64,000 nucleotides of DNA from Clostridia bacterium (GCA_017521425.1 JAFXCQ010000023.1:81378-145377); one strand, 5' to 3'. Counted from the first letter of the stretch, positions 48,229 through 56,361 are shown. Numbers and translations are program-made. Notes: generated from the letters alone by a model not told the origin.

Positions 48229-49935
48229 TTAACCGATTGTTGACCACATTTTTGAAATCAAGTCAATATTTTCAGGTGACTCACAAACATAAAGAATGTA
48301 TTTTACACCCTCTGTTGAGTCAAGGTCTTCTGAAAGAATGAATGAATCAACTGTAATACCAGGGTTGTTAAGGAACTTAACAACAAGTGCTTCTTTAGTT
48401 GCAAGAGCCTGGAGTTCATCGTTTGATGTAATTGTAGCAATTGGATAATACATTTTACCAAGGTTGCTGTCGAGTGTTGCTATAACATTCTTAACATTTT
48501 CAACCTGATTTGCAGGACAGTAAACAATAATTGATTTTGTAAGCTGAGGATATGAACCAAAGTAGAATTCAACACCTGCAACATCCATATTACTGATTTT
48601 GTTCTGGAGCTCAGAAGCAACAATGTTCTGTAAATCGTAAGTAAATGAAACTTTTTCGGTATTATTACCGGAAATATCGTGTTCTTTGATTTGTTCAATA
48701 GCTTCGTTAACCTCATCAGTTCCACCACGGAGCCAGAGAACCTTCTCATAAAGGTCAAGACCGAGAACCTCTACTTTATAACCGAATGTAGAGAGAATAT
48801 TCTTAGCTGCATCTTTGTTGAGGTACTGAAGTGTAAGCTTAACAAGTGATGTTTCACCATCGCTGATTACTACATCTGATGTAGTACCTTCTTCATCCTT
48901 ATCGGTATCTGTATCGCCTTTATCTTCATCAGGCTTTGGAACTGATTCCTCTGCACCAGGCTCTGTTGACGGTTCAGGTGCATTTACATCCTTGAAGTCA
49001 ACGAGCTTCTTGATTTTCATAATATCATTGAGAGCATCGCCTGAAACATAAACATAAAGTGTCATTGGGTGAGCAGACATTGTAATACCTGCGTGAAGAC
49101 CAAGAGTCTGAAGAAGTGAACTGAATTCACTTGCAGAAATATGCTTTAATTCAATAGCAGTAAGACTTGAACTGATAGCTCCACTACCTGTTGTAACGTG
49201 CTTCTTAATATCAAGAGTCTTAATAAGCTGTTTTACCTTTGCTAATTCCATTGGTGTACCTGAAAGCCAGAAATCACGGTTATTGTTTTCCATTTTTACA
49301 AGAGTTGGTGCTACACCAAGGGTTGAAAGCTGTGACATAAGAGTATCAACTGAGATATATTTAACTGCAAATTTAGTAAGTGCTTGTTTGTCAGCAAAGC
49401 TTGCATTAAGAGTAGAAGCTGCACCAACATAAATAATATTATCCTGTTTTATGTAAGTCATATCTACCATACGAAGAACATAGTCAATCGCTGTAAGTGG
49501 AGAAACACCCGGAAGATCTATAGTAACAGTCGTTGTTGCACCTTTGAAAATCATTGTGTAACCAGTGTGCGCAAGAATTGTTTCAAGAACACCTATTAAA
49601 TCAGCATCTTTGAACTGTGCAGTTATTGTGCTTGAAGAACCAAAGGCTGTTGTAGAGTCTTCGTGAACAGATGTTGCACCTGGAATATTTAAAGTCTGCC
49701 CTGGGAAAAGGGTTGCAGATGCAGAAATATCATTCTCCTTTACAATACTTGCAACGGTAACACCGTATTTTGCTGCGATAGAAGAAAGTGTGTCACCTGA
49801 TTTGACTGTATATGTAGCCATATATTCGTCAGGTGAGCTACCTGCAGCAGACATTGGAAGCACTGCACCCATAAGTAAAATGAGTGAGAGTGCAAACATG
49901 CTGATTGTTTTCAATGCGCGATTTGTTAATTTCAT
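48229..49935 (-). CDS. LysM protein with secretin-type N-domains, no beta-barrel
   Basis: The 568-residue protein has a signal peptide (about 1-31), a LysM domain (about 42-85: YTVKSGDTLSSIAAKYGVTV...LFPGQTLNIP, given in part), then an STN/N0-like domain (about 104-172: FKDADLIGVLETILAHTGY and LTAIDYVLRMVD) and three or four N1/KH-like secretin repeats (about 190-250, 262-315, 365-430, 440-500: for example FAVKYISVDTLMSQLSTLGV with VKQLIKTLDI). The secretin C-terminal barrel is missing. LysM binds peptidoglycan. In a single-membrane cell, this could be a wall-anchored channel ring in place of PilQ. It is the second gene of the pilus operon. The role is inference from domain content. Confidence 0.8.
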   Translation of the reverse strand: MKLTNRALKTISMFALSLILLMGAVLPMSAAGSSPDEYMATYTVKSGDTLSSIAAKYGVTVASIVKENDISASATLFPGQTLNIPGATSVHEDSTTAFGSSSTITAQFKDADLIGVLETILAHTGYTMIFKGATTTVTIDLPGVSPLTAIDYVLRMVDMTYIKQDNIIYVGAASTLNASFADKQALTKFAVKYISVDTLMSQLSTLGVAPTLVKMENNNRDFWLSGTPMELAKVKQLIKTLDIKKHVTTGSGAISSSLTAIELKHISASEFSSLLQTLGLHAGITMSAHPMTLYVYVSGDALNDIMKIKKLVDFKDVNAPEPSTEPGAEESVPKPDEDKGDTDTDKDEEGTTSDVVISDGETSLVKLTLQYLNKDAAKNILSTFGYKVEVLGLDLYEKVLWLRGGTDEVNEAIEQIKEHDISGNNTEKVSFTYDLQNIVASELQNKISNMDVAGVEFYFGSYPQLTKSIIVYCPANQVENVKNVIATLDSNLGKMYYPIATITSNDELQALATKEALVVKFLNNPGITVDSFILSEDLDSTEGVKYILYVCESPENIDLISKMWSTIG

Positions 49936-50009
49936 CTCAGTTGTCCTCCTAATAAAAGACCGTATTTGATATGTAGCATATCGTATAATATATAATAATT
50001 TAAGTTGTT

Positions 50010-50534
50010 TTACATTTCGCTTTTAAGCTTTTTAGTAGCGTTACCCGCTTTAAACAACACATAATCTTCATTTATTTCAATAACTTCCCAGCTTGAGTCA
50101 CCTACTGTTTCACCAACAGCAAGAATAAGAAAGTCGTTCTTTGTACCAATCTGAATAAGAGCAGTTTTAAGACCACTCGAACCACTTACAAAGCCTTTAT
50201 ACTTTGCAGAAGAAAGAATATCCGCAGAAAGTGGGTCTTTATTTATTATTTCAAGTACCTTTTCATCCGTAATATTGTTATCACCCGGAAGAACTTCAAC
50301 TACATTAGAGTTAGGCGTCTGTGTTCCTGTATTTGTATCAGGGTCTTCAGTAATAACCTTATCGCCAAATACAATAATAAGGAATACTGCAACTATTATT
50401 ACAAACCCTATAACCGGAACGACAATTTTCATAATCGGGTTTTTCTGGAAAAACTCCTCGATTTTAGGAAGAATGTTTACTTGCGGTTTTGGGTTTTTAT
50501 TGCCACCGCTTTTTCTTGTTAACTCAAGCGCCAT
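50010..50534 (-). CDS. PilP/GspC-like bitopic pilus protein
   Basis: The 174-residue protein has a cytoplasmic N-terminus (40 residues), one membrane helix (IMKIVVPVIGFVIIVAVFLIIVF, about 34-56), an acidic/Thr linker and a small beta domain (about 98-174): VSGSSGLKTALIQIGTKNDF, LAVGETVGDSSWEVIEINEDYVLFKAG and NATKKLK. The last part is like the HR domain of GspC and PilP (a beta sandwich with 'VxxIxxxxVxL' strands), which binds the N0 domain of the secretin. Since the next gene encodes N0/N1 domains, this pairing is reasonable. CGGAGG precedes the ATG. It is first in the operon after a promoter. Confidence 0.7.
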   Translation of the reverse strand: MALELTRKSGGNKNPKPQVNILPKIEEFFQKNPIMKIVVPVIGFVIIVAVFLIIVFGDKVITEDPDTNTGTQTPNSNVVEVLPGDNNITDEKVLEIINKDPLSADILSSAKYKGFVSGSSGLKTALIQIGTKNDFLILAVGETVGDSSWEVIEINEDYVLFKAGNATKKLKSEM

Positions 50535-50699
50535 AAATAAAGCCTCCGAATTTTCTTAAGAAAACTTAAATTTTTAATACCCTATAAAAATATCGGTATA
50601 TATATTTACTATATTTTTACTCATAAAATGTGTTGAAAATATCCAAATTAACTCTGAATTTTGGGCATAGTACACCTATTTGAGTATATCTCATCCATA

Positions 50700-50728
50700 A
50701 TCATACTACAACTTTTGTAAATAATCAA
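50700..50728 (-). promoter_or_regulatory. promoter of the pilus operon
   Basis: On the minus strand TTGATT (50723-50728) and TATGAT (50700-50705) are separated by 17 bases. The 5' leader would be about 160 bases and AT-rich; I saw no c-di-GMP riboswitch in it. The rest of the 448-base gap (50535-50982) holds the upstream gene's terminator and no convincing gene. Confidence 0.6.
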
Positions 50729-50930
50729 TATATTTTTTTGATTACCTGTAAAAAATACAATCAGAATTTTGTCGAAAAGTTACAAAAATGTCACATTTTA
50801 TGTGCTAAAATAACCTATTTCTATCATTTACACGAAATTGTTTACAAATTATTCATAATTAAAACATCACTTTGCACAATTTTTATTCCCGAAATATTCC
50901 CTGTAAGAATTAAGCGAATACGATTGTACA

Positions 50931-50971
50931 AAAAAGGAGGGTTGTAAAAAACACTAAGTTTTTTACAACCC
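50931..50971 (-). terminator. intrinsic terminator after the tyrosine kinase gene
   Basis: A perfect 14-bp stem GGGTTGTAAAAAAC (50939-50952) pairs with 50958-50971 around a 5-nt loop; on the minus strand it is followed by TCCTTTTTTG. It ends the unit upstream of the pilus promoter. Confidence 0.85.
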
Positions 50972-50982
50972 TTTTGAATTTT

Positions 50983-52506
50983 TTATCTTGAACCTCTTCT
51001 GCCAGAAGAACCAGATTGTTGCTGAGATTTGTAATAGCTTGAAGCATAAGCATTTGCGTAACCATAACCACCAAGTTTGTGATATCCTCCGTAGGCACCA
51101 GCGAAATAACCACCGCGGGAAAGGAATTTAGGATCTGCGTAGTTATAAATACAACCAAGAATATCTGACTTTGTAGTCATAAGGTCTGATAATGCATACT
51201 CAACCTGTGAAAGTGAAACTTTACCCTCAGAAGCAACAAAAATAATAGAGTCTGCATAGTTAGCAACTATAGCCGCGTCAGCAACAACACCTGCCGGTGG
51301 ACAGTCGATAACAACATAGTCAAAATTCTTTCTTGCTTCTGCAACAATAGCTTCCATACCCTTTGAAGCTAAAACTTCAGACGGGTCAACTGTCTGTGTA
51401 TCAGAAATAAGAAGATATAAGTTATATCTTTCAACATATTTAACAGCTTAATCAAAGGTTTTCTGACCACTTACAATTTCATAAATACCACGGTCACCAT
51501 CAAGAGTAATACCAAGAGTTTTACAAACTGCAGGTCTTCTTAAATCGGCATCAATAAGTATAACTGATTTACCACTCTTTGCAAGTGAAAGAGCAATATT
51601 TGCAGAACAGGTAGTTTTACCTTCACTTTCAGTTGAGCTTGTAACCGCGAAAACTGAATAACCCTTTTTGAGCTTTGTTGATTCAAGCTTAGTTCTTATG
51701 AGCTTAAATGTTTCAATGAATGGAAGACCAACATTTCTATCTGTAATAAGAAGTCTTGAAATACCTGATTTTTTAGTATCAATTTTAGAAACGATAGCCA
51801 TAATGCTAACGCCGTATTTATTTTTAATATCTTCACTTGAAAGAAGAATATTCTGAATTTTACTTCTTACAACTAAAATAACAACTGCAAAAATTGTGCC
51901 GAACAACAAACCTACAAGTGTATAAATAAATACTGATGTATCTGGCTGAAGCTCTGAAGGTGTAGGATTATCTGCAATAGTAAAGTTAGCTGTCGGGAAA
52001 ACCTTAGTAGTAAATTGTTCGTAATTATCCTTTATAGAATTAGAAACCGCGTTTGATAATTCTTTGTCATCAGAAGTAACAGTAATATACACAAGAGTAC
52101 CATCAGTAAGAAGAGAAACATTAAGTAATCTTCTTAAATAGTTCTTTTCGTAGGTTTTGCCCGTTTTCTCTTTAACATCCTTCTGAATTATAGAAACGAA
52201 ATCGTTACCATTTTCAATAAGATTTTTAAAGTTGTTAGCAATCATACCTGAAGCCTGTGCGTCAGATTGAGTAACATAAAGAGATGCAGAACCTGCAATA
52301 TCCTTATCCTTATTAGAAACATTGAAAATAACCTGTGAAGAATATTGTTCAGTGTAAGTAACTCTTGAAAAAATGAAACCTGTCAAGCCAAAAATAATCA
52401 TAAAGATTAAAATTACCCACCATTTTTTCACGAGTATATTTATAAGTCTTAAAAAGGAATACAGACTTGTGTCGTCTTCGTAAGTTGTTTTTTCTTCGTA
52501 AGCCAT
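50983..52506 (-). pseudogene. BY-type tyrosine kinase (Wzz plus CapB/Wze fused) interrupted by one in-frame stop
   Basis: One reading frame from 52506 to 50983 encodes a Wzz chain-length domain with two membrane helices (about 30-50 and 192-212) and a BY-kinase domain: Walker A STESEGKTTC, Walker A' VILIDADLRRP, Walker B DYVVIDCPPAG and a Tyr-rich tail (YFAGAYGGYHKLGGYGYANAY). A TAA at 51448-51450 interrupts the frame after GQKTFD. The 30 codons after it (starting AVKYVERYNLYLLISD) continue the family pattern in the same frame, so this is a nonsense change, not a frameshift. The shortened product lacks Walker B and the Tyr tail. A start at 51357 would give the rest as a separate piece. The start ATG at 52506 follows GGGTGA. 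Such kinases control exopolysaccharide or capsule export. Confidence 0.85.
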
Positions 52507-52603
52507 ATAATTCACCCAACCTTGTAATTAAATTTATTCGTAAACATATCAATGAACATTATAACACAAGTGTTACAGTTTCCACAAGAGTTTTTTAAAA
52601 AAT

Positions 52604-53788
52604 TTACAATCCGACATTTTTCAGAAATTCTTCTTGTTTGTTTTTATTTGTTTCATCTACAGCTGAAATTCCACTTGCTTCATTTTTTATTCTATCAGTC
52701 TGTGTAAGTGAGCTTAAAATTCTTACACACCAGAACACAGGAAGCAGAAGCTTACATTTTTTCAAAACCGGGTATCTGAAGCACATAGTTTCGTAATTAG
52801 GAAAAAGTCTTTTAAAAAAATATTCTTTTTTATTTTCGCTCATCCCCATTCTCAGAACACCATTCACGTAGTAGTTTATATCTGTTCCGTAGGCACCGCT
52901 TAAAATAATGTAATCTTCCATCTGCTCTGTTACAATATCACTTTCTTCGCCCATAAACCACACTTTAGTAAGCTTTGAAAATTTGTCGTTAAAGGCTTCA
53001 AGCCCACTTTCGATTAAATATTCCTTCAGAATATTTTCATCACATTGTGGTGCAAGATTTTTCATAATATAGTAGTGGTCAATTACACTTTTAATTCCTG
53101 TACCCGCAGTTGCAAAATGGTGCGCGGTATGTGAAAGAAGATACACATAAAGTTCTTCTTTTGTCATTGTTTTTTCATAAGAATTTTCTATTGGAACAAG
53201 TCTTTCATAAACATTTTTATAAAAATCGTACCCTAAATCGAAATCGTATTTCAAATCTCTGTGTAAATCAACATTTAAAAATGGTTTTTTAGAAAGCGAA
53301 CAGTCTTTTTCATCGACTGAAATTTTTTCGTACCCCCTGTTTTCCATCACCTTTATTGCATCGTCGAATTTTTCGGGATTCACATAAACATCTATATCGA
53401 GCATAAAACGCATTTCGGGAATATCGTAAAGAGAAGATATTTTTAAACCCTTTAAAAAACAATGTTCTATTTTTTCGTCTGAAAAGCATTTTGAAAGTTC
53501 TTGTACTTCGCGCTCTTGTGCAGTATGTCTTGCTGCAGTTTTGAAAAGTTCTGCCTGAAATCTGCCTTTTGTTGCTTCTGACAAATCATATTTTTCACCG
53601 CAGTAAGCTACCATACCGCTTACACGGTGGGCATACGCTAATTTCAGAACGCGTTCAAAATCTGTATCTTCAGGAATATCTGCTTTTTTGTTATTTATAA
53701 TTCCATCAATTATTTTTATAAGCCTTCTGCCAGTGTCAAGGCAAGAAGCGGTTTTTTGTTGTTCGGTTGGTTCGGTAATATTTGCCAT
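52604..53788 (-). CDS. nucleotidyltransferase-family protein (NTP_transf_5 type)
   Basis: The 394-residue protein matches the NTP_transf_5/uncharacterised nucleotidyltransferase group: CFLKGLKISSLYDIPEMRFMLDIDVYVNPEKFDDAIKVMENRGYEKI (about 112-158, motif only: MLDIDVYV with the catalytic Asp pair), then NVDLHRDLKYDF and LLSHTAHHFATAGTGIKSVIDHYYIMK. Members occur beside lasso-peptide and other RiPP enzymes with HPr-kinase-like proteins and PqqD domains; in paeninodin-type loci a similar enzyme modifies the phosphorylated tail. Here it follows a PqqD-like, an HPr-kinase-like and a peptidase-like gene. The actual substrate, peptide or sugar, is unknown. The AAGGCGGG site precedes the ATG. The C-terminus has a helical tail and a predicted amphipathic part. 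Confidence 0.78.
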   Translation of the reverse strand: MANITEPTEQQKTASCLDTGRRLIKIIDGIINNKKADIPEDTDFERVLKLAYAHRVSGMVAYCGEKYDLSEATKGRFQAELFKTAARHTAQEREVQELSKCFSDEKIEHCFLKGLKISSLYDIPEMRFMLDIDVYVNPEKFDDAIKVMENRGYEKISVDEKDCSLSKKPFLNVDLHRDLKYDFDLGYDFYKNVYERLVPIENSYEKTMTKEELYVYLLSHTAHHFATAGTGIKSVIDHYYIMKNLAPQCDENILKEYLIESGLEAFNDKFSKLTKVWFMGEESDIVTEQMEDYIILSGAYGTDINYYVNGVLRMGMSENKKEYFFKRLFPNYETMCFRYPVLKKCKLLLPVFWCVRILSSLTQTDRIKNEASGISAVDETNKNKQEEFLKNVGL

Positions 53789-53819
53789 AAAAGTTTCCCG
53801 CCTTTTTAATTTTCAATTT

Positions 53820-54305
53820 TCAATTTTGGGAAGGACCGCTTCCTGTTTCCTGTTTCCTGATTTTTGATAAATAGTACCTTAATCTTTTATAAGGATAACG
53901 AACATTGAGAAGGAGAAGTCCAAGTTTTACATAAAGCTGATATTTTTTACTATCAACAGAAAATGTGTTGCCATTTCGAGTGATTTCGTTAACTACACCT
54001 ATAATCTGTGAGTCTTCAATATTATGTTCTTTCAAAAATTGGTTATCGCCACACATAATATAATTACCATTTTTGTCAAAACCGACTACTCTGTGAAGCA
54101 CAAAGGTACCGTCTTTTCTTCTGTATAATGGTAATTCGCCTTTTACGAGCCTGTCATTACATTTTTTTAGTGTGACAGTATCACGACCACAAATTAAAAG
54201 TGGGCGCATACTCGTACCTGTAATTGGAATTGTAAATGTTTTATTATTCACGAAAGCTTCTTCTATAAATGGAAGAAGCTCTTGCATAGTAACTTTATTT
54301 TTCAT
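53820..54305 (-). CDS. S24/S26 signal peptidase-like protein, Ser/His (SipW/ER-type)
   Basis: The 161-residue protein has FTIPITGTSMRPLLICGRDTVTL (catalytic Ser in GTSMRP), then FVLHRVVGFDKNGNYIMCGDNQ. The general base position is His (LHRVVG) instead of the Lys of bacterial signal peptidase I, as in ER-type and SipW enzymes. No clear membrane helix is seen before the Ser, and only a weak hydrophobic stretch (LYVKLGLLLLNV) lies in the tail. It may cut the leader of the short peptides encoded at 56.4-56.7 kb; that is inference. The ATG at 54305 is preferred; a TTG at 54311 overlaps the stop of the PqqD-like gene. Confidence 0.75.
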   Translation of the reverse strand: MKNKVTMQELLPFIEEAFVNNKTFTIPITGTSMRPLLICGRDTVTLKKCNDRLVKGELPLYRRKDGTFVLHRVVGFDKNGNYIMCGDNQFLKEHNIEDSQIIGVVNEITRNGNTFSVDSKKYQLYVKLGLLLLNVRYPYKRLRYYLSKIRKQETGSGPSQN

Positions 54306-54307
54306 AA

Positions 54308-54577
54308 TCAATCTATTAAAATTTCGAGTTCACGAAGCTTATTTAAAAAGTAGTTTATATCTTCTTTGAGGGTTGCTTCATCAACATCGGTGAAGTTATT
54401 TTTCATTTCTTCTAAAATACCGTTAAAATCTTTATTTGCTTCGAGAGACTCCCAGATTACTTTAGCAGATGGGTTGAGCTTTATCATACCATTGATTTTT
54501 CCGACCGCGTCACCTACAGGCATTACAACTGTTGCACCTGCTATATTTTTTAAAACAAAATTTTCACTGAGTTTCAT
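54308..54577 (-). CDS. PqqD-like RiPP recognition protein
   Basis: This is an 89-residue free-standing PqqD-like domain: KLSENFVLKNIAGATVVMPVGDAVGKINGMIKLNPSAKVIWESLEAN (shown in part), beta strands followed by a three-helix winged bundle with DVDEATLKEDINYFLNKLRELEIL. PqqD-like domains (RREs) bind leader peptides of RiPP precursors. The two short genes at 56362-56664 carry a YxxPxL leader motif of the kind bound by such domains in lasso systems. It lies two bases after the HPr-kinase-like stop and touches the peptidase gene. The start ATG has an AGGAG site. Confidence 0.85.
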   Translation of the reverse strand: MKLSENFVLKNIAGATVVMPVGDAVGKINGMIKLNPSAKVIWESLEANKDFNGILEEMKNNFTDVDEATLKEDINYFLNKLRELEILID

Positions 54578-54579
54578 AA

Positions 54580-55278
54580 TTAACTCCTTTTCATTGCGTT
54601 ATAAGATGTTTCTACCGCTTCTAAAGAAATGTTGCATTTCATTTTGAAAACAGGAACTTCACTTAAAATTTTATCTAAAATTTCCATAAAGAAAATCATA
54701 TATTCTTTTTTATTAGGTCTTACTGTCTGATTCATAAAATCAAACATTGCTTCTTCCCCTGTTACTCTTGTGATTTCATTAGTTTCACCACGTGAAAGGA
54801 AGGTTATGCCTGCAATTTCTGTTTTTGTATTTATGCTTTCATCAAATTTGCCACTCCAGGGAGTACCAAAGGCATAATATTTATCACCGATTTTTCTTAT
54901 TGCGGGCTTATCATCATTAAGAATCTCGGCAGACGGGAATTTTTCAAGCCACAAGTGAGTGTGTGTAGATTTACCGACACCTGAGTTTGCTGAAAAAAGA
55001 TATGCATAATTTTCGTATTGCACACAAGATGAATGAAGCAACACACCACCGAATTTTATAAGCTCTGTGTAAAAGCAAGAGCCTGTGTAAAGATATTCAC
55101 ATTCTTCAAGTGTTAATTCAGGGTGTTCATTGTGTCGGTCAATAAAAAATTGTTCTGTTATCGGTATGACTATATCCGCTTCTCTTTCTCCGTCATAAAT
55201 ATACGGACCAAGTCGTGATTTGAGTAAGTCATATATAGGATTAATTTCTACGATTAAGTCAGCGACTGATAATTTCAT
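54580..55278 (-). CDS. HPr-kinase-like P-loop protein (HprK-related)
   Basis: The 232-residue protein has an HPr-kinase/PEPCK-like domain: YLFSANSGVGKSTHTHLW with Walker A GVGKST, then AEILNDDKPAIRKIGDKYYAFGTPWSG with the DDKP pair and GTPWSG, and AGITFLSRGETNEI. This is the HprK-related family found in RiPP and lasso loci, where it phosphorylates Ser/Thr of the peptide (as PadeK or ThcoK do). The family's HPr-binding C-terminus is replaced by a helical part (about 180-232). The start is ATG at 55278, after AAGGAAA; an opening at 55320 has no site. It is first in the HprK-PqqD-peptidase-nucleotidyltransferase run. Confidence 0.8.
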   Translation of the reverse strand: MKLSVADLIVEINPIYDLLKSRLGPYIYDGEREADIVIPITEQFFIDRHNEHPELTLEECEYLYTGSCFYTELIKFGGVLLHSSCVQYENYAYLFSANSGVGKSTHTHLWLEKFPSAEILNDDKPAIRKIGDKYYAFGTPWSGKFDESINTKTEIAGITFLSRGETNEITRVTGEEAMFDFMNQTVRPNKKEYMIFFMEILDKILSEVPVFKMKCNISLEAVETSYNAMKRS

Positions 55279-55344
55279 TTTCCGATTTCCTTTTACACAT
55301 TGTTTTACTAAATTATTCAATAAATTTCAAATGAAAGAAAATAG

Positions 55345-55410
55345 CAATTGCTAAAGCGTACCTCTCTTCGAAGAGAGGGGGACCGCGCGTAAGCGTGGTG
55401 GAGAGTTCTT
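55345..55410 (-). repeat. element B terminal inverted repeat (left)
   Basis: Contains hairpin 1 CCTCTCTTCGAAGAGAGG, then GGGGGACC, hairpin 2 ACCGCGCGTAAGCGTGGT (55382-55399) and GGAGAGTTCTT. Hairpin 2 is identical to that of element A's right repeat in reverse complement; hairpin 1 differs but keeps its pairing. Confidence 0.85.
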
Positions 55411-55457
55411 CGACATAAAGTTCATATTAGAACTAAGTTAGTCGGTTACTCCGCAAA

Positions 55458-55865
55458 TTACCAATTCAAAGTTTTATCTATAAATTCTATTTTATATTTC
55501 TCTGATTGCTTTTGACAAGTCTCTCTTATTTTAAAAATTGCATAATTATAATCGTAATTTATATCTTCGTTATCTATTCTTAAAACTGAAAAGCCTAAGC
55601 CTTCAATATATTCTGTTCTCTTATCGTCATATTCTTTATTTAATACTTCGTGTTGCCATCCGTCTATTTCTATTACAAGATTAAGTTTTGGACAGTAAAA
55701 ATCCACTATATAATTCCCTATAATTCTTTGACGGTGAAAATTTGGCTTTAAATGTCTTAAATATCCATACCAGATTTTCTTTTCTTCATCTGTTGGATTT
55801 TTTCGCATTTCGGTAGCATAAGTTCTTAAATCTTTATTTATAGGTAATGGTTTACGTCTATCCAA
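55458..55865 (-). CDS. DUF559 endonuclease-like protein (copy B)
   Basis: A 135-residue paralogue of the copy at 35243-35653, with the same motifs: MRKNPTDEEKKIWYGYLR, FHRQRIIGNYIVDFYCPKL, LVIEIDGWQH and RTEYIEGLGFSVLRI. The shared Asp, Glu-x-Asp and His residues suggest a PD-(D/E)xK-like nuclease. N- and C-termini diverge (DRRKPLPINKDL, CQKQSEKYK). It is placed between its two inverted repeats and is not expected to be part of the peptide locus. Each copy has diverged from the other, so they were not duplicated recently. Confidence 0.85.
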   Translation of the reverse strand: MDRRKPLPINKDLRTYATEMRKNPTDEEKKIWYGYLRHLKPNFHRQRIIGNYIVDFYCPKLNLVIEIDGWQHEVLNKEYDDKRTEYIEGLGFSVLRIDNEDINYDYNYAIFKIRETCQKQSEKYKIEFIDKTLNW

Positions 55866-55901
55866 ACACTCACTCGTTTCTTTGATTTATCTATTTATTG
55901 T

Positions 55902-56010
55902 TTAGGGTGAAATGAGTTATCCGAACCTGCCTAAAAGCGAGTATTTTAACGAAGAGTGAACGAAAATCCGTCTATAAAAAACATGGTTCGGATAATTCCT
56001 TTCACCCTAA
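55902..56010. repeat. 109-base palindromic insert (MITE-like) in element B
   Basis: The 26-base arm at 55902-55927 (begins TTAGGGTGAAA, ends CCGAACC) is the inverse of 55985-56010 with two mismatches. The inner 57 bases code for nothing. It has no obvious target duplication and lies between the DUF559 gene and the right-hand repeat. Confidence 0.75.
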
Positions 56011-56038
56011 CTTCATTTATGAAAACAAGTTGGTGGCA

Positions 56039-56168
56039 AAGAACTCTCCACCGCCCGATTAACATTTTCATCTCATTAAGTTTTAACTCGCTTGAAAATA
56101 AATTAAAAAAATAAATTAATAAAAAGGCGGTCCCCCTCTCTTCGAAGAGAGGTACATTCTTACAATTA
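56039..56168 (+). repeat. element B terminal inverted repeat (right), with an expanded loop
   Basis: Repeats the left end in reverse (hairpin 1, GGGGGACC and CTCTCC box), but hairpin 2 is split: ACCGCC (56050-56055) and GGCGGT (56126-56131) are separated by 70 AT-rich bases where the other copies have 3-4. The stem still pairs. Confidence 0.75.
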
Positions 56169-56265
56169 CCTTTTTGTTTCATTTTAAATTTTCAGCTATA
56201 CAACAAAAACTTTCAATTTACAATTATTTTATCATATTCCTATAGCTATTTCAATAGTATAAAAG

Positions 56266-56328
56266 AATAAAAGGTCTTGCCTTGCGGCAAGACAGACGAA
56301 AACCTGCTACACGAATGTAGCAGGTTTT
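56266..56328 (-). terminator. tandem intrinsic terminators after the short peptide genes
   Basis: First hairpin on the minus strand: AAAACCTGCTACA/TGTAGCAGGTTTT (56299-56328) with a TTCG loop and a T-run. Second: GTCTTGCC/GGCAAGAC (56274-56293) with a GCAA loop followed by CTTTTATTCTTTT. Together they separate the peptide genes from the downstream enzymes. Confidence 0.85.
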
Positions 56329-56361
56329 TATAAAGGGCTTTGTTACTCCCTACTTCTCAAA

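Larger units (their letters stand above)
55345..56168 (-). mobile_element. DUF559 element B: endonuclease-like gene between structured inverted repeats, with a nested palindromic insert
   Basis: Bounded by repeat 55345-55410 and an inverted, expanded copy at 56039-56168. Inside lie a DUF559 gene (55458-55865) and a 109-base palindromic insert (55902-56010). The flank and loop structure match element A in layout but not in exact stem sequence. It separates the short peptide genes (56.4-56.7 kb) from the enzymes (52.6-55.3 kb). The element status is inferred from the repeats. Confidence 0.6.

Noticed and set aside
50535..50700. c-di-GMP riboswitch in the leader of the pilus operon
   Set aside because: Such switches are common before clostridial pilus genes, but none of the conserved GEMM blocks could be found in the AT-rich leader.
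50738..50947. Plus-strand frame of 69 codons before the kinase terminator
   Set aside because: No Shine-Dalgarno, AT-driven composition, and it overlaps the pilus promoter and the terminator of the kinase gene.
50983..52506. Frameshift in the tyrosine kinase gene
   Set aside because: The two parts are in the same frame, with 93 bases from the TAA to the next ATG, so it is a nonsense codon and not a frameshift.
55946..56182. Small minus-strand frame of 78 codons in element B
   Set aside because: It runs through the inverted repeat and hairpin sequences, so it is translated repeat and not a gene.
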